Source: Chenopodium formosanum | Taxonomy: Eukaryota > Streptophyta > Magnoliopsida > Caryophyllales > Amaranthaceae | Assembly (NCBI GenBank): GCA_024500155.1 | Contig: CM044873.1 | Span: forward strand, 5,771,001-5,835,000 | Reading direction: 5' to 3' | Length of the DNA stretch: 64,000 nucleotides | Part shown: positions 10,262 to 21,792 of the stretch, one piece after another | Layout: every line of letters starts with the position of its first letter | How positions within the stretch are numbered: position 1 is the first letter of the stretch | Position numbers and translations under genes: made by a program | Notes under the pieces: model-generated | Databases searched by the model: none | Told to the model about the DNA's origin: nothing | Seen by the model: the letters and a program-made list of their open reading frames with translations, nothing else

Positions 10262-11575
10262 TTTTTGTGTGGAAGTTCAAGCTTTTCTTTATTTATTTTT
10301 TTTTTTATTTTTTTTTTTTTTTGAGATTTGCCAGTTGATATTATTATATATAGTTGATCATTAAGCATTAATTTAACTTGCTCCTTTTGTTAGAACAATA
10401 TTGTTAAATTCAAACAAATAAACGTGAATAAAATGCACCCATCGTGCTAATTCCTTATAATAATTTAAACTCATTACTATTAATTTCTTCATTAGGCACA
10501 CTCAACTCTCATTATGAAAAACACTCAAATTCATTGTATCAAACGTGCAATTCATGCTAACAACCTTAACATGCAATAATGAGTTAATGACCTTATGACC
10601 TCCCGAGCTCATATGTGCATGTATAACCTTTTTTTTTTTTTTTTTTTTTTTGGGTGGGGGGGGGGGGGGGGGGTGCTGCTGCTGCTTAAGTACTCGATTA
10701 GTGCTTATTATAGAACGCAAATGTAATAATGTAAAATGCTACAAGATTAATTTCAATTCATATATTTGATACTTAATTTATACTTTAAAAGATTACTAAA
10801 AATATAATTAATATTAATAGTATTTGTATCGTTAACGTCAAAATATTGTGGTTAATTTGACAATAAAGACACCGCAAGCGAGCATAACAACTTTGTGTGT
10901 TTCATGAGTATGTTGTAAAAATCTTCAACTACATATTATTATCAATTAGAATTTTGTTGTTTAGAAGTTTCTTTTTTTTTTTTTTTTTTGAGTTTTTGAT
11001 ATCTTAGAGGTGTAGTTCACTTATGCGTAGTACGTCATATAATCCATATATATACTCATAACGGTATACTAATTAAAGTGCACTTTCTTGATATTGGATC
11101 ATATAGCTACGACATAGCCTCAAGTATAATATAGGTGACTAGCTTAGAGGTGCATCCCCGCCCCACCTTATAACAATTATGTATAATCTTGGGTTTTTTT
11201 TTTTTTTTTTTTTTTTTTTGAGGCAGTATAATCATGGTTAATTAGGCTGTATTAAACATAAGGTGAAAATCAAGTGTACGAAATAAAATTCAGACAAGTT
11301 TAGATGAAGACAATACATACACCCTAGGTGAGCCGTGCAAGTTAGCAATAATATAATTTCATTATTAATTTTGAGAGAGACTATGTGATCATATCTGTGT
11401 CGATTTTCCAACAACATTAAAATTATACGAAGTAGTATGAAATGAAGTACAATAAAATACAAATACTACGTAAGAGTTATGACACTAATTTCTTCATCAT
11501 TACGTACACTCTTCCCACATTATCCAAAATTGTTAGACTCATTATTCCCAACAAGTAAATTCGATCATGTTAACA
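10262..11575. repeat. ALS upstream region, partner of the 3.7-4.9 kb duplicate
   Basis: Direct duplicate of 3664-4898. It has gained long homopolymers relative to the other copy: poly-T at about 10296-10321, poly-T then poly-G at 10630-10672, and poly-T near 11195-11219. For the minus-strand ALS this is the promoter side. Open frames in it are not genes. Confidence 0.7.
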
Positions 11576-12070
11576 ACCTTAACAATAAATTGTCCGTTAA
11601 CAACGTAACAATGATAAACTAATTTAAGTCCCTAATGCCTAAATTTTATTCAGCGTGTTTTCTGTGTCGCGGGCTATACCGTGTGGCCAACTTGACACAC
11701 ACCAAAATACTGACCAGGATAACCCTTGACCGATCGAGTAGCCTTTAAATGATTGAGTAACCCTAACCCCTGACCGAGTATGTAACCTCATCCACATATG
11801 AAACTTAGTAAATTTTATTTTATTGTTAATCAAATTTACAACTAAAAAGATTATTTCTAATCTTTGAATTCATGTAGTTTGATTGTTTAGCTTCATTCCC
11901 ACAAAATGGTGCAATATTAGCCCACAAATAAACGGGCCTTCCTCAAACTACAGTCCCTTAATAAGGGCCACAAAGATAAGGTAACGCTTTCTCTCTCATC
12001 ATCTGTTCATCTTCTTTGATGAAATTCACTCCAAATTATCTTCAATTTTAGACCTTCAAACACCTCAACA
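11576..12070 (+). promoter_or_regulatory. Promoter and leader region of chloroplast RPL27
   Basis: Sequence upstream of RPL27. AACCCTAACCC at about 11760 resembles a telo-box, and AGCCCAC and GGGCC motifs near 11920-11940 resemble site II elements, both common upstream of plant ribosomal protein genes. The pyrimidine-rich stretch CTTTCTCTCTC at about 11988 probably lies near the transcription start. A short upstream reading frame of 10 codons (12019-12051) lies in the likely leader. Confidence 0.4.
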
Positions 12071-14095
12071 ATGGCGGTCACTACTGCAATGAGCTTCAAT
12101 CTAATTGCTTCTTTCAGAGGAATTTCATTGACTTCAAGCTCTTCATCTTCCTTCCTTAAAGGCGAATTCGGAGCTTCTTCTCTTTCTTTTCCTAAAAAAT
12201 CTCCTCTCTCAGTTTCGCCATTTCCATTGACGATTGAATCTGCTCACAAAAAAGGAGCTGGAAGTACTAAGAATGGTCGAGATTCTAAAGGCCAGAGGCT
12301 TGGTGTTAAGATTTATGGCGACCAGGTTGCTAAACCTGGCGCCATTATTATTCGTCAGCGAGGAACTAAGGTGAATTGTTTTGACCTAATTTCATTGAAT
12401 TAATTTATAATTGAGGAAGAAATTTGTTGAATTATCATTGATATTGCTCAATTTTGATTCTGCGATTTGTTTTTGTGTAAATTTTGATGCAATATATAGC
12501 TAATCAATTTATCTGAGTTCAATTATATTGCAATTTTCATATTTAAACTGAATTGTTAACCTGTTCCTGCTGTTGAATGTTGATAGTACGTAGTAATTGA
12601 TTTATTGATTTTGGCAATTGAATTGTAATGGAAATTAAAAATAATTAGGTTGTTACTTTGTAGTAACAATAATGGTATAGCTGTGAGATGGAGTTATGAT
12701 TGTTGTTCTTCTTGCTTACTATAATGCTTAGTATGAAAATTTCTGGAAATAGGATAGCTGTTGATGAGATTGTGAATTTAGTTATTGTATTGTTTGATCT
12801 AATTCAAGTTGATGTTAAAAAGAGAATTTTTAAGTAATTTTCCATCAAATGCATAATATGTGGTTGAATGAGCAAATATTGGATACTGCAGAACTTAGCT
12901 GATTTCACTGTAGTTGATTGAGTGGTTTATGATCTTGCCATAGCTTCTATGATGCTAAATTCACAAATCGTCCTGCAGTATAATTTTGTCGTCGTTTCTG
13001 CTTCATATTTCTATGAATTGTTGTCTTGAGGAAGATGAGTAGTAGTTTATTGTATTTCCATAGGTTCTTATAGTACATATAAATGTATAATGTACTCCAT
13101 AAAGGCATAACTTATAGCATTTCTGAGTATTGTAATCACTGAGCACAAGGCAGATCTTATGCATAGGAATTTGGAAGGTGGTTCTGCAAGAATTTATGAG
13201 AGTGTACTGAGTACACCTCTGAGTTTACAAATTGAGAGAATGAGGGTTTGGTGAATTTCAAGTCATTAGGGGGTTTGGTGCATCTTTTGCTGGTTTGAAC
13301 TAAGAATGACTATAATTTGGAGTTCATTAGTGATTCGTAATTGTCGGGTAAAGTCTGTTAAGAACCGATGTGTAGGATTTAACTGATTTGCCCATAAAAA
13401 AAATTCTGTGTAGGTGGTGTCCTGTCATGAGGTGAAGAAAACTTTCTTATTGTTACTTTGGAGGTTCTTAGTTTGGGAAGCATTGTGAAACTGCATTCAC
13501 GGTGCTATGTTTATTGCAATGTATCCTAACTGCACATTGTACACCCAGCTAGCATTTTTGAACTCTTTAGCACATCAATTAAACAACAGAAAGATGAATC
13601 CTTATGAACAGTTAGCCAGTAACTAATAACTATCATAAAAGAAATACTGTCATTGAGCGCGACTGTAACCCTTTTTATGCTGAATATATAGACTTTTGAA
13701 TACATATGCCACAATATTGATTTATTTGTTCATTCTAGTTCCATCCGGGGAAGAATGTTGGACTCGGCAAGGACCATACAATCTTTGCTCTAATCGATGG
13801 ATTAGTGAAGTTTGAGAAGTTTGGTCCTGACAAGAAAAAGGTGAGTTTTTAGCAATTTTCAGTTGATCTGTAACATTCACAGTTCACACAATTGACATCA
13901 AGGTTGTGCCAGGTGAGTGTTTACCCACGAGAAGTACAGCCTGAAAACCCCAACAGTTACAGAGCAAGGAAAAGAGAGGCTTTCAGGCTTCAGCGTGAGA
14001 AGAAGAAGGCAAGAAGGGAAGGATATTCTATTGAACCACAGCTAATTCTGGCATCTGCTGCTGCTGAAACTGCTGATGAAAATCCAGTTTGCTGA
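12071..14095 (+). CDS. RPL27: Chloroplast 50S ribosomal protein L27 (bL27c)
   Basis: Three coding exons, 12071-12370, 13739-13840 and 13913-14095, give 194 residues. Residues 1-57 form a Ser-rich plastid transit peptide. The mature part begins near AHKKGAGSTKNGRDS, the very conserved L27 N-terminus that reaches the peptidyl-transferase centre of the plastid 70S ribosome, and continues with QRLGVK, RQRGTK, FHPGKNVG and a TIFAL segment. The C-terminal third is the basic plant-specific extension (RARKREAFRLQREKKKARR) and an acidic tail. Introns are GT-AG, all phase 0, of 1,368 and 72 bp. The start ATG sits in an AACAATGGC context. The gene is convergent with SEC61G. Length and domain order match other plant L27c proteins and nothing looks damaged. 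Confidence 0.95.
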
Positions 14096-16477
14096 TGACC
14101 TACTTAGTCGGTTCAAAACTTGGTTTTGCATCCCATTTCCTTCTTTTTGTCATGGTTTTTCAATTAGTTGTTTTAACTAAGTTTGTCACCATATCGAAAG
14201 TTTACCCTCCAATGTCTATTGTAGATCATTTTCACAAATGCGGATTTGTTCTACTTTGATTTAAAGCTGTTAGAATGTAGTATTTGCCAATTCTAAATCG
14301 AAAGGCAGCTGACAATTAAGAATTTTTTGGAACGTTGGATCTAAATTACTGAAATGTATAGCACTTTTATTGTATCACATTTCTATGATTTCAGTTTTAA
14401 GTTTATTATGCTAGTCCTTGAAGAACTCACCTTTCAATGTATGATACATTGATATGGCTCTAATCTCTGTTTCTCCAAATAATTTCAAAGACGAGCATAT
14501 GTTCTTCAGTTTACCATGCAAATGCGGAGGTGGCAATTTACAACCACGATTTTAATTTAATTTTGAGAATTTAGGATCCCACTAAAAAATTCAGCCGAGT
14601 TAATAACATGTCCTTCGTAATTCATAACTAAAGTAAATCACAGGAAACTGGGCATTCCAGGGACACAAAAGTCAGATACTAACAACATAAGAAGTAGGTC
14701 ATAAAAATTGAACTTGCATTGATGAACTGAATAGCCTGCCAAAAGTACATAATATATCCTGACTGTAAAACGAGTTCTACTTAATGAAATTGTTTAGTCT
14801 ACATTAACATATACGTCAAAAGAAATCTTGAAGCATTTGATGTCCATTCTCTCTTCATTTGTTGCTCTCTAACAGACAAAATTGCAGCAAGATGACCTGC
14901 ACAAGAGAAAGGGGTTAATTTACACACACATTATCAACAAAGTATTACGATAACAGTACGGTGCATAGTAAAAATGTTTGGTGCACAAGAGAAAGTACTA
15001 GCACACGTAGTCTACAAGACTCTTCATACCAGGTCATAGAATTTACCCAGATGTAACCAGGTCACACCAATGAAAATCTTGAAAGAGGCTTTAGTAAGCT
15101 GAGTTGGTATCTTAGGGGAAAGTCGCATCATTCTCCTATGTAATAGGACAGTAAAACTACCAGGGCTCAAAGATCGTTTTCTTATTGGATTTATGAAAAG
15201 CAGTACACAAGCATTGCATGGAGTGGGATCATCTGGTGAAGTTGAGTAATATTCTAACATCTTTCAAACACTAACCTCAGCTATTCATAATATAAATTGC
15301 TTTCATGAAAAACTGTTAAATGAACCAGGGTCCCTGGAATGCGAATAAAAGAAGATAAAAGAAGCAAAATTGTGAAAGCTCTTTCCTATATATTTCACTT
15401 CATTGTAATCAGGCTCAACCTACAAGAGTATGACCTTTACCACATGCAAAAGTTTCAATTTTTATGTCCAAAATGGTAAAACAGTGTATGTTTAAAATCT
15501 GGTTTTGCCAAAATCACCAATAGAATAGATAGAAGAGAGTGTATGTTTAACTACCCTAAGATGAATTCATTTCTTAATGTTATATCTCAGAGTCAATGGC
15601 CTCCCAATCTCTGTATAAATGAAAAGAAAATAGGGGAGAAAATCATGACCAAATTCAAATAATGTATCAACGAAAACATTTTTATAATGTATCAACAAAA
15701 ACATTCATATAGAGCATAATGTATCAACAAAAACCTTCATAAAAGATAATATAGCACAAAACAAACAACATTACAGCTTTCTAAAGGATCCATCTCTAAG
15801 TTAAACATCAACAAAATCCATTCCGACCCAAATTAGAAGCTAGTCTGCGAGTATTAAAGCAATAACATCCAAGATACCTTGGAAGTTCTAATTCAACTCA
15901 CAAGCTAAGACACCAATCTTTTAATAGGCAGATGGCATTATTCAACACAATCTCTTTGATGGGGTAGATGCCATAGTTCACCCCACTTTCTTGAATGAGT
16001 AGATGAAATAGTGCACCCTAATGGTTTACTTTGCTACCGCTGCATGTTTAGCTAAAGCTTTTTAAAATACAATTCAGCTTTTGAAACCATATTATTCCAA
16101 CTTCCAAATATCAATCAATAACTTAACCCCAAATCTTATATTCTTGGAAGCTTTTCGGTCAGTAATTTTTTCCTAGAACAGCCTTAATCCGTCTCAAAAC
16201 CCACGTTAACACGATCAAACAATTCCATAATATACAATAAGTCAATGATTTAACACAAACATCATTATTCGTTACTACTAAATTCCAATTTTCCCAAATC
16301 TAATTTAGTTTCTCACAATTAACAACTAGAACACATAATTGAGCCCAAATCCTCTTGCAAAATCCATGCAAATTACCAGATTATATAGAAATCGATCAAA
16401 TTCAACCACATTTAACAAGAAAATAAAATAAAATTCAATCTAATTTTGACAAAAAAAAAGTAAAATTACCCATCAAT
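14096..16477. other. Convergent intergenic region between RPL27 and SEC61G
   Basis: No protein-coding gene recognised. The left few hundred bases should contain the RPL27 3' UTR. On the minus strand, TTTCTCTTGTGCAG at 14905-14892 is a good splice acceptor, followed by AT-rich sequence (14891-14750) that resembles a 3' UTR. SEC61G has a possible splice donor (GATGG|GTAATT) a few bases after its stop codon, so this stretch may be mostly a 3'-UTR intron of SEC61G. Confidence 0.35.
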
Positions 16478-16800
16478 CTAAGTAGATCCAACAATAATGT
16501 TGTTGATCGGAATAAAGATGAGCTTGACGAAGAATCCCACGAAACCCATTACAACGAATCCAACAGCAGTACGGAAAGCCACCTTCGTAAACTCTACAAT
16601 TCTCAAAATCAAAAATCAAAAATCAAAATCATAATCACAATCGAAAGATCCAAACCGAAAAACCCTAAAAATCGAAGAAATAGAAAATAAAATAAAATAA
16701 AATTACCTTTTTGATCGGGTTTGTGGCAACGCTTAACAAGACGAACGCTGTCCTTAGCGAAATCCCTCAAAGGATCGAAAACTTGATCTAGGGCATCCAT
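16478..16800 (-). CDS. SEC61G: Protein transport protein Sec61 subunit gamma
   Basis: Two coding exons on the minus strand, 16800-16707 and 16593-16478, joined inside a Glu codon, give 69 residues. The product is the small tail-anchored subunit of the Sec61 translocon in the ER membrane. Exon 1 encodes the cytosolic amphipathic helix (DPLRDFAKDSVRLVKRC) and KPDQK; exon 2 encodes EFTKVAFRTA and one transmembrane segment (roughly residues 39-62), ending N-N-I-I-V-G-S-T. Length and sequence are as expected for the plant SecE/Sec61-gamma family. The intron is 113 bp with GT-AG ends. Reading through the donor without splicing would give a short hydrophobic tail, which is not the real product. Confidence 0.95.
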
Positions 16801-16891
16801 TGATGAAGATGAAATTGAAGAGAGAGAAAATTAAAACTCAAAAAAGAGGGTTTTTTTTCGAGAATTGTAGATCTGAAATTAAGCTGCTTGC

Positions 16892-16898
16892 TTTATAA
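16892..16898 (-). promoter_or_regulatory. TATA box of SEC61G
   Basis: The minus strand reads TATAAAG about 95 bp upstream of the SEC61G start codon. The sequence between them is a short purine-rich and AT-rich leader. Confidence 0.4.
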
Positions 16899-16904
16899 GG
16901 TATT

Positions 16905-17784
16905 TGTAGTGAAATTATAATGCTCGTAATTCTAAGTCGAGTAGGAAAAGAAGACGTGTGTGAGCCAATTAGTTTGCTCCACGTACACTATAAACTTTCC
17001 TTAAATAAACTTTTCCTAATTTCATTTTATATTTAGAAGTTCTATTTTGTTACTTTCATAGTTTCATTGATTTCATCCTTACAAAAATGATAAAAGCTGA
17101 ATTTATGTAGAAAATATAAAATCTTTTAAAAAGAATACAAAATACAATAAGGATAATTAAACATGCAAAAATTGAATTTACCAGATTATGCGATGTCAAA
17201 CGTGAGCTATACTCCTTCCGTTTTTTTTTATATGCATCACTTTGACAATTGCATTATTCATATACTATGATTGACTTAATTTTTTCACCTCTAAATAATA
17301 AATAAATATTATTATATTATATATCATTAGATTCGTCATAATGTCTACTTTCATAATATAATTTCGTTACAATTTTTACTAATACACATTAAAGATATTT
17401 ATGGTCAAAGTAACGTCTCGGCACAGCCGTCCCAATAAATATGGAGGCCTTGTGCAATTTAGAAAAATATAGGCCCTTTAATTTATTTATATTCTATACT
17501 AAAGATACACAATATACAAAATTAGACCCATGTCGTGTAGTTACCTTGGTAATCTTAAATAATAACAATTAGTTATTTGATAAGGAGTATGGGAAAAAAG
17601 CCAAGAACACAAATTTTTTTTAGTTAATTAAATGTATTTATGACTTTTTATTATGAAAACAAAATTAAAAGAAAAAAAGGTATATGAATCATCATAGGAT
17701 TTGAACACTAGACCAAGAAACATATAGTATAGAATTATAGATGTATTGCCACTATGCCAAATTCTATGCAGTTTAATATATTTG
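16905..17784. other. AT-rich intergenic DNA with a truncated Stowaway-like MITE
   Basis: ACTCCTTCCGTTTTTTTTTA at about 17212 has the typical end of a Stowaway-type MITE. The expected matching right end is only partly present (GGTCAAAGTAACG near 17403), so the element appears truncated. AATATGGAGGCCTTGTGCAA near 17440 looks like the edge of another dispersed repeat. No gene recognised. Confidence 0.4.
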
Positions 17785-19142
17785 CAAAAAAATAGTCAAA
17801 TTCAAGAGTTTGGGGCCCATCAGATTGTTATCATTATATGTCGTCATAAACGTCCGTGGTAGCCTTGAAGTTACGAAATCACTGCAAGTTGTGAACGGGT
17901 AAAATGACCGTTTGAGGACAAATTGGATGGTTCCACCGACCCAATTGGACACCCAGAGGGTATTAGGGACCATGGTAAACATCTCGGCAATTTTTATTCC
18001 CAGGCGAAAAAAAGCCAAAAAATTACAAAATTGAAGGCTATATAATCAACGCTTTTTATGGAAATTTTGAGGTTTTAGGGCCCGATGGCGAAAAGCCTTG
18101 AAATTATAAGGGACACATCTCGGGTTCATATAATGCCGTTTGAAACCATATATGATCATTATATGATGTCATAAACATCCGTGGTAGGCTTGAGTTTATG
18201 AAATCAGTGCAAGTTGCGAACGGGCAAAATGACCGTTTCAAGACATATTAGATGGTTCCACCGACCCAATTGGACTCCCGGAGGATATTGGGGACCATGG
18301 TAAACATCTCGGCAATTTTATTTTCGAGGGAATAAAAGGTCAAAATTTAAAAAATTGAAGGCTAATCTACGCTTTTTGAGGAAATTTTAAGGTTTCGAGG
18401 CCCGGTGACAAAAAGTGTTGAGACCGTAGGGGATATATCTCGGTGTAATATAATGTCATTTGAAACCATATATGATCATTATATATTGTCATAAACGTCG
18501 GTGGTAGGCTTGAGTTTATGAAATCACCACAAGTTGTGAATGCGTACAATAGCCATTTCATGGCATATTGGAAGGTTCCACCAACCCAATTGGATTCCCG
18601 GAGGATATTAAGGACCATGGTAAATATCTCGGCAATTTTTATTTCCGGGCGAAAAAAGGTCAAAAAATTATAAAATTGAAGGCTATAATCCACGTTTTTT
18701 ATGAAATTTTGAGGTTTCTAGGCCCGGTGGAAAAAAGCCTTGAGACAGTAAGGGATACATCTCAGGGTCATATAATGTCGTTTGAAAGCATATATGATTA
18801 TAATATGTTGTCACAAACGTCTGCATACGTGGTAGGCTTGAGTTTACGAAATCACTACAAGTTGTAAACGGGTAAGATGGTCGTTTCAGGGCTTATTGGA
18901 CAGTTCCACCAACCCAATTGGACTCCTGGAGGGTATTACGGACCACGGTAAAAATCTAGGCAATTTTTATTTCCGGACGAAAAAAGGTCAAAAAATTACA
19001 AAATGAAGGCTATAATAATCCACGCTTTTTAAGGAAATTTTGAGGTTTTAGTTCCCGGTGGCGAAAAGTGTTGAGACCCTAGGGGAATTATCTCGGGGTC
19101 AAATAGTGCCATTTCAAACCATGAATGATTATTATATGTTGT
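17785..19142 (-). repeat. 323-bp satellite array, minus orientation (about 4 monomers)
   Basis: The landmark GGACCATGG occurs at about 17968, 18292 and 18613, and a variant GGACCACGG at 18940, giving periods of 324, 321 and 327 bp. The family is the same as the plus-orientation arrays on the left, but inverted. The array is cut by the LTR that starts at 19143. Confidence 0.9.
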
Positions 19143-21782
19143 TGATGTGTGTCATAAATGGCACACATTTGACGAGCATTTAGGTCTTTTTTATTCTCTT
19201 TTCATAGCTTTCATGCTTAATAAGTGCTTAGTTTTATGCTTTGTTGCTTAGTTTTACCTTTCTTCTCTTATTTTGTAGCTTTTGTGCTTTTCGTTGGTTT
19301 TCTAGCCTTTTCTTCTTTATTTGCTCTATTTTCGTGGTTGTAGGTATTGGACGAGGTTCGGGTCTTGATTTTGGTGATCCACTATGGTGGAAGAAGCTTT
19401 TGGATCAAGTTCATGGAGTTTGGGAAGCTCAAGATGCAAAGAAGTGGAAGTTCCAAGTCTTGGCTCTTCTCTTGTGCTCCCTTCAAAGGAAGTGTGTGCC
19501 CTCAATATTAAGCCTTAGCTACTGCCTACCTTGTCCTCCATCACCATCATAAATCATGTGTGCACCCCTTGAGCTTGAAGAGTTGAAGATTCGAAGAAAC
19601 CCAGTTGAGTGCGGCCGCACGCGCAGAAGGTGCGGGCGCACACGAAGGATGTGCGGCCGCACACCATGGTGGTGCGGGCGCACATCATGGTGGTGCGGGC
19701 GCACATCCTCTGTTGTGCGGCCGCACCGACGTGGGTCTTTTTCGATCGGATTTCGACGATTTTTTCTCTCTTCTTATACCTATTTGAACCCAATTTTTGT
19801 AAGAAGTTTCATAATAGAATTAGATCATATTCTTAGCTTAGTGGAGAGCTTCTCTCTCTAGATTTAGGGGTTAGTTTTAGGAGTAGATTTTAGAGAGAGA
19901 AAGTGAAGAATTTCAATGGTGATTGAGAGATTAAAGATCCAATGGTGACAATTGTATTGGAGATCTACTCTATTATCAATGAGCATTTCTAAACTCTATC
20001 TCATTTATTGTTTTGTTTAGTATTCATGTTTAGATTGTTGATTTTGATTGGATTTTAATGATTTGATGATTGATGTTTGATTAGAGTAATTGTTCCTTTT
20101 TGATTGATTGATTCTTGATTGTTGATTGTTGATTTCTTTAGTTGTTGATTGAATTGATAATGTTGCTAGAGTAGTTGTTTGGTTAGGGATTTGGTGAAGC
20201 TTATATTATGTAATGGATTGATGTAGATTGGGGATTTTGATGGAGTTGATGATGTGATTAAATTGGTTAATTGATTATGTGCATGTGTGTGTTTGATTTA
20301 GGCTTGATCACCCTAGTTATTCACACTAGATTGCATTGTAAGTTCACAATGATACGGACCATTGATTTGTGGCTTGCATTTACACGATTGAGGTGTCTTG
20401 TGATGTTTCCTAGCTAGAGTTTATCGTAGTTGACGCTAGTTAGACCTCTAGGAGAATAGCTTGATATGCTCTTTTGGTTGCATAATTAATCTCCCCTCAC
20501 ATTGCTTGACTTAGTCAACTTCCTAAACCAATTTGCTTTGTTCATTGCTAATATAAGTGAATCCTAATCCCTAGCATTTTATTTGTTTGATTTATTTGTC
20601 TTAGTAGTTGTTAGTGTCCTCTTTTACCCTTCGTCTTCGACCTACCTTAGGCACATAATTGAAAGCACTTAGATATTACCGTTCCTTTGGGTTCGACCCT
20701 TGACTTACCTCTATACTTGTATTTAGGTTTGTTGAGTGTTTATAAATTTTGTTTGGCTTAGGAGGATTAGTTCAACGACCTAATTTTCCCACGTCAAAAT
20801 GGCGTCGTTGCCGGGGAACGGTGTCTATGTTTGAGTGTTTTTGATTGCTTGAGTCTAGGTCTTTGTGTATACTTTTCTTTTATTTTGTTTTTGTTTCCTT
20901 TGTAAAAATGGCATGTCTATCTTTTTCTCAACATGATGATGAGCCTTTTTGTGAATATTTCAATAGACTTAAGGAATTTCTTGACTATAATTGTTGTAGT
21001 CTTTGGGAAGCTTGTGAGATTTGTTATCATGGTTTGAATGAGCAAACTAGGGATATAGTTGAAGGAATGCATAATGGTGATTTTAGAGCATTTTCTATTG
21101 AGGATGCTTGGAAATTTTATGTTTGGTTTGCTTGGGAAGTCTATAATAAGGGTAAACGTGCTTCCATTTTTGATGTGCAATGTGTAAATTCTTCCAATGT
21201 TAGCATGATTTACCATGATGTGTCACATGACCCCATAGTTGAACCTAGAACAAATGCTTCAAATTCTATTTCCTCTTTTGTTCATGATAATGTGTTGCAT
21301 GCTCAAGCTAACAAATCTCATACATTTGAAAATGCCCCCAACCCCCTATTTGATGAAAATGCTCATGTTTGTAATAATGATGATCCTACTTTTGGTTGTA
21401 CTTCTTCTTCTCTTGTTGAGCCTCAATCTCCTACCCCTTTTGAATCTCTTATTGCTACCTTGGAAACTCAAATTAGGCATGTTGAGCTTCGTGATGATCT
21501 TGGGCCTAACAAAGAGTCGACTCTTAATTGTTTAAGAAGTTAATTGGAGATGATGAAAAAGAGTGAGGAGCGTCTTGAGGAGGGAAGAAGGAGAAATGAA
21601 GAGCTAGGAAGCCAATTGTCATCTTTGATGCTTATGTGTGAAAGTTACAAATCCAATATGTGTGTTGAGGGTGATGATGGTAATTTCGAGCAACCAAGAG
21701 TGTGTGAGGATCCTATTGTTGAGCATAGGAGTGAAGGAGAGAGAGTCGAGAGTGATAATGAGTTTGATGAAATTTTAAGTCT
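19143..21782 (+). mobile_element. Truncated gag-only Ty3/gypsy-type LTR retrotransposon
   Basis: The 5' LTR runs from TGATGTGTGTCATAAATGG at 19143 to CCCACGTCA at 20797 (1,655 bp). After three bases comes a primer-binding site, TGGCGTCGTTGCCGGGGA (20801-20818), which fits the 3' end of plant tRNA-Asp with one mismatch, as in Athila/Tat-type elements. A gag-like frame follows. No polymerase domains and no 3' LTR are present; satellite resumes at about 21783 in a different phase from where it was left at 19142. The 3' half was therefore lost, perhaps by recombination between satellite copies. The LTR contains a striking palindrome array at 19609-19726. Confidence 0.8.
19609..19726. repeat. Six 12-bp palindromes at 21-bp spacing inside the LTR
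   Basis: GTGCGGCCGCAC or GTGCGGGCGCAC starts at 19609, 19630, 19651, 19672, 19693 and 19715. Spacing is 21, 21, 21, 21 and 22 bp, with 9-10 bp spacers of different sequence. Copies 1, 3 and 6 are perfect palindromes and copies 2, 4 and 5 carry one central change. The block is far more GC-rich than its surroundings. It may be a protein-binding array or simply a GC-rich tandem repeat. Confidence 0.9.
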
Positions 21783-21792
21783 AGAGGTTTAA
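20908..21792 (+). pseudogene. Retrotransposon gag-like fragment
   Basis: A frame opening with ATG at 20908, just after the primer-binding site, encodes a retrotransposon Gag-type segment: D-E-P-F-C-E-Y-F-N-R-L-K-E-F-L, then C-E-I-C-Y-H-G-L-N and a later D-A-W-K-F block, a pattern seen in the N-terminal Gag domain of plant gypsy elements. The rest is acidic and Ser/Asn-rich. An in-frame TAA at 21541-21543 interrupts it; the same frame continues with a Glu-rich coiled-coil-like stretch to 21792, whose last codons already lie in satellite. No zinc knuckle or protease is visible. It is a dead remnant. Confidence 0.7.

Noticed and set aside
19609..19726. CRISPR-like array of short repeats and spacers
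   Set aside because: The repeats are 12 bp and the spacers 9-10 bp inside a plant LTR; CRISPR repeats and spacers are longer and belong to prokaryotes.
19519..19861. Arg/His/Cys-rich open frames on both strands over the GTGCGGCCGCAC array
   Set aside because: They follow directly from translating the 21-bp repeat in all frames, and the region is an LTR.
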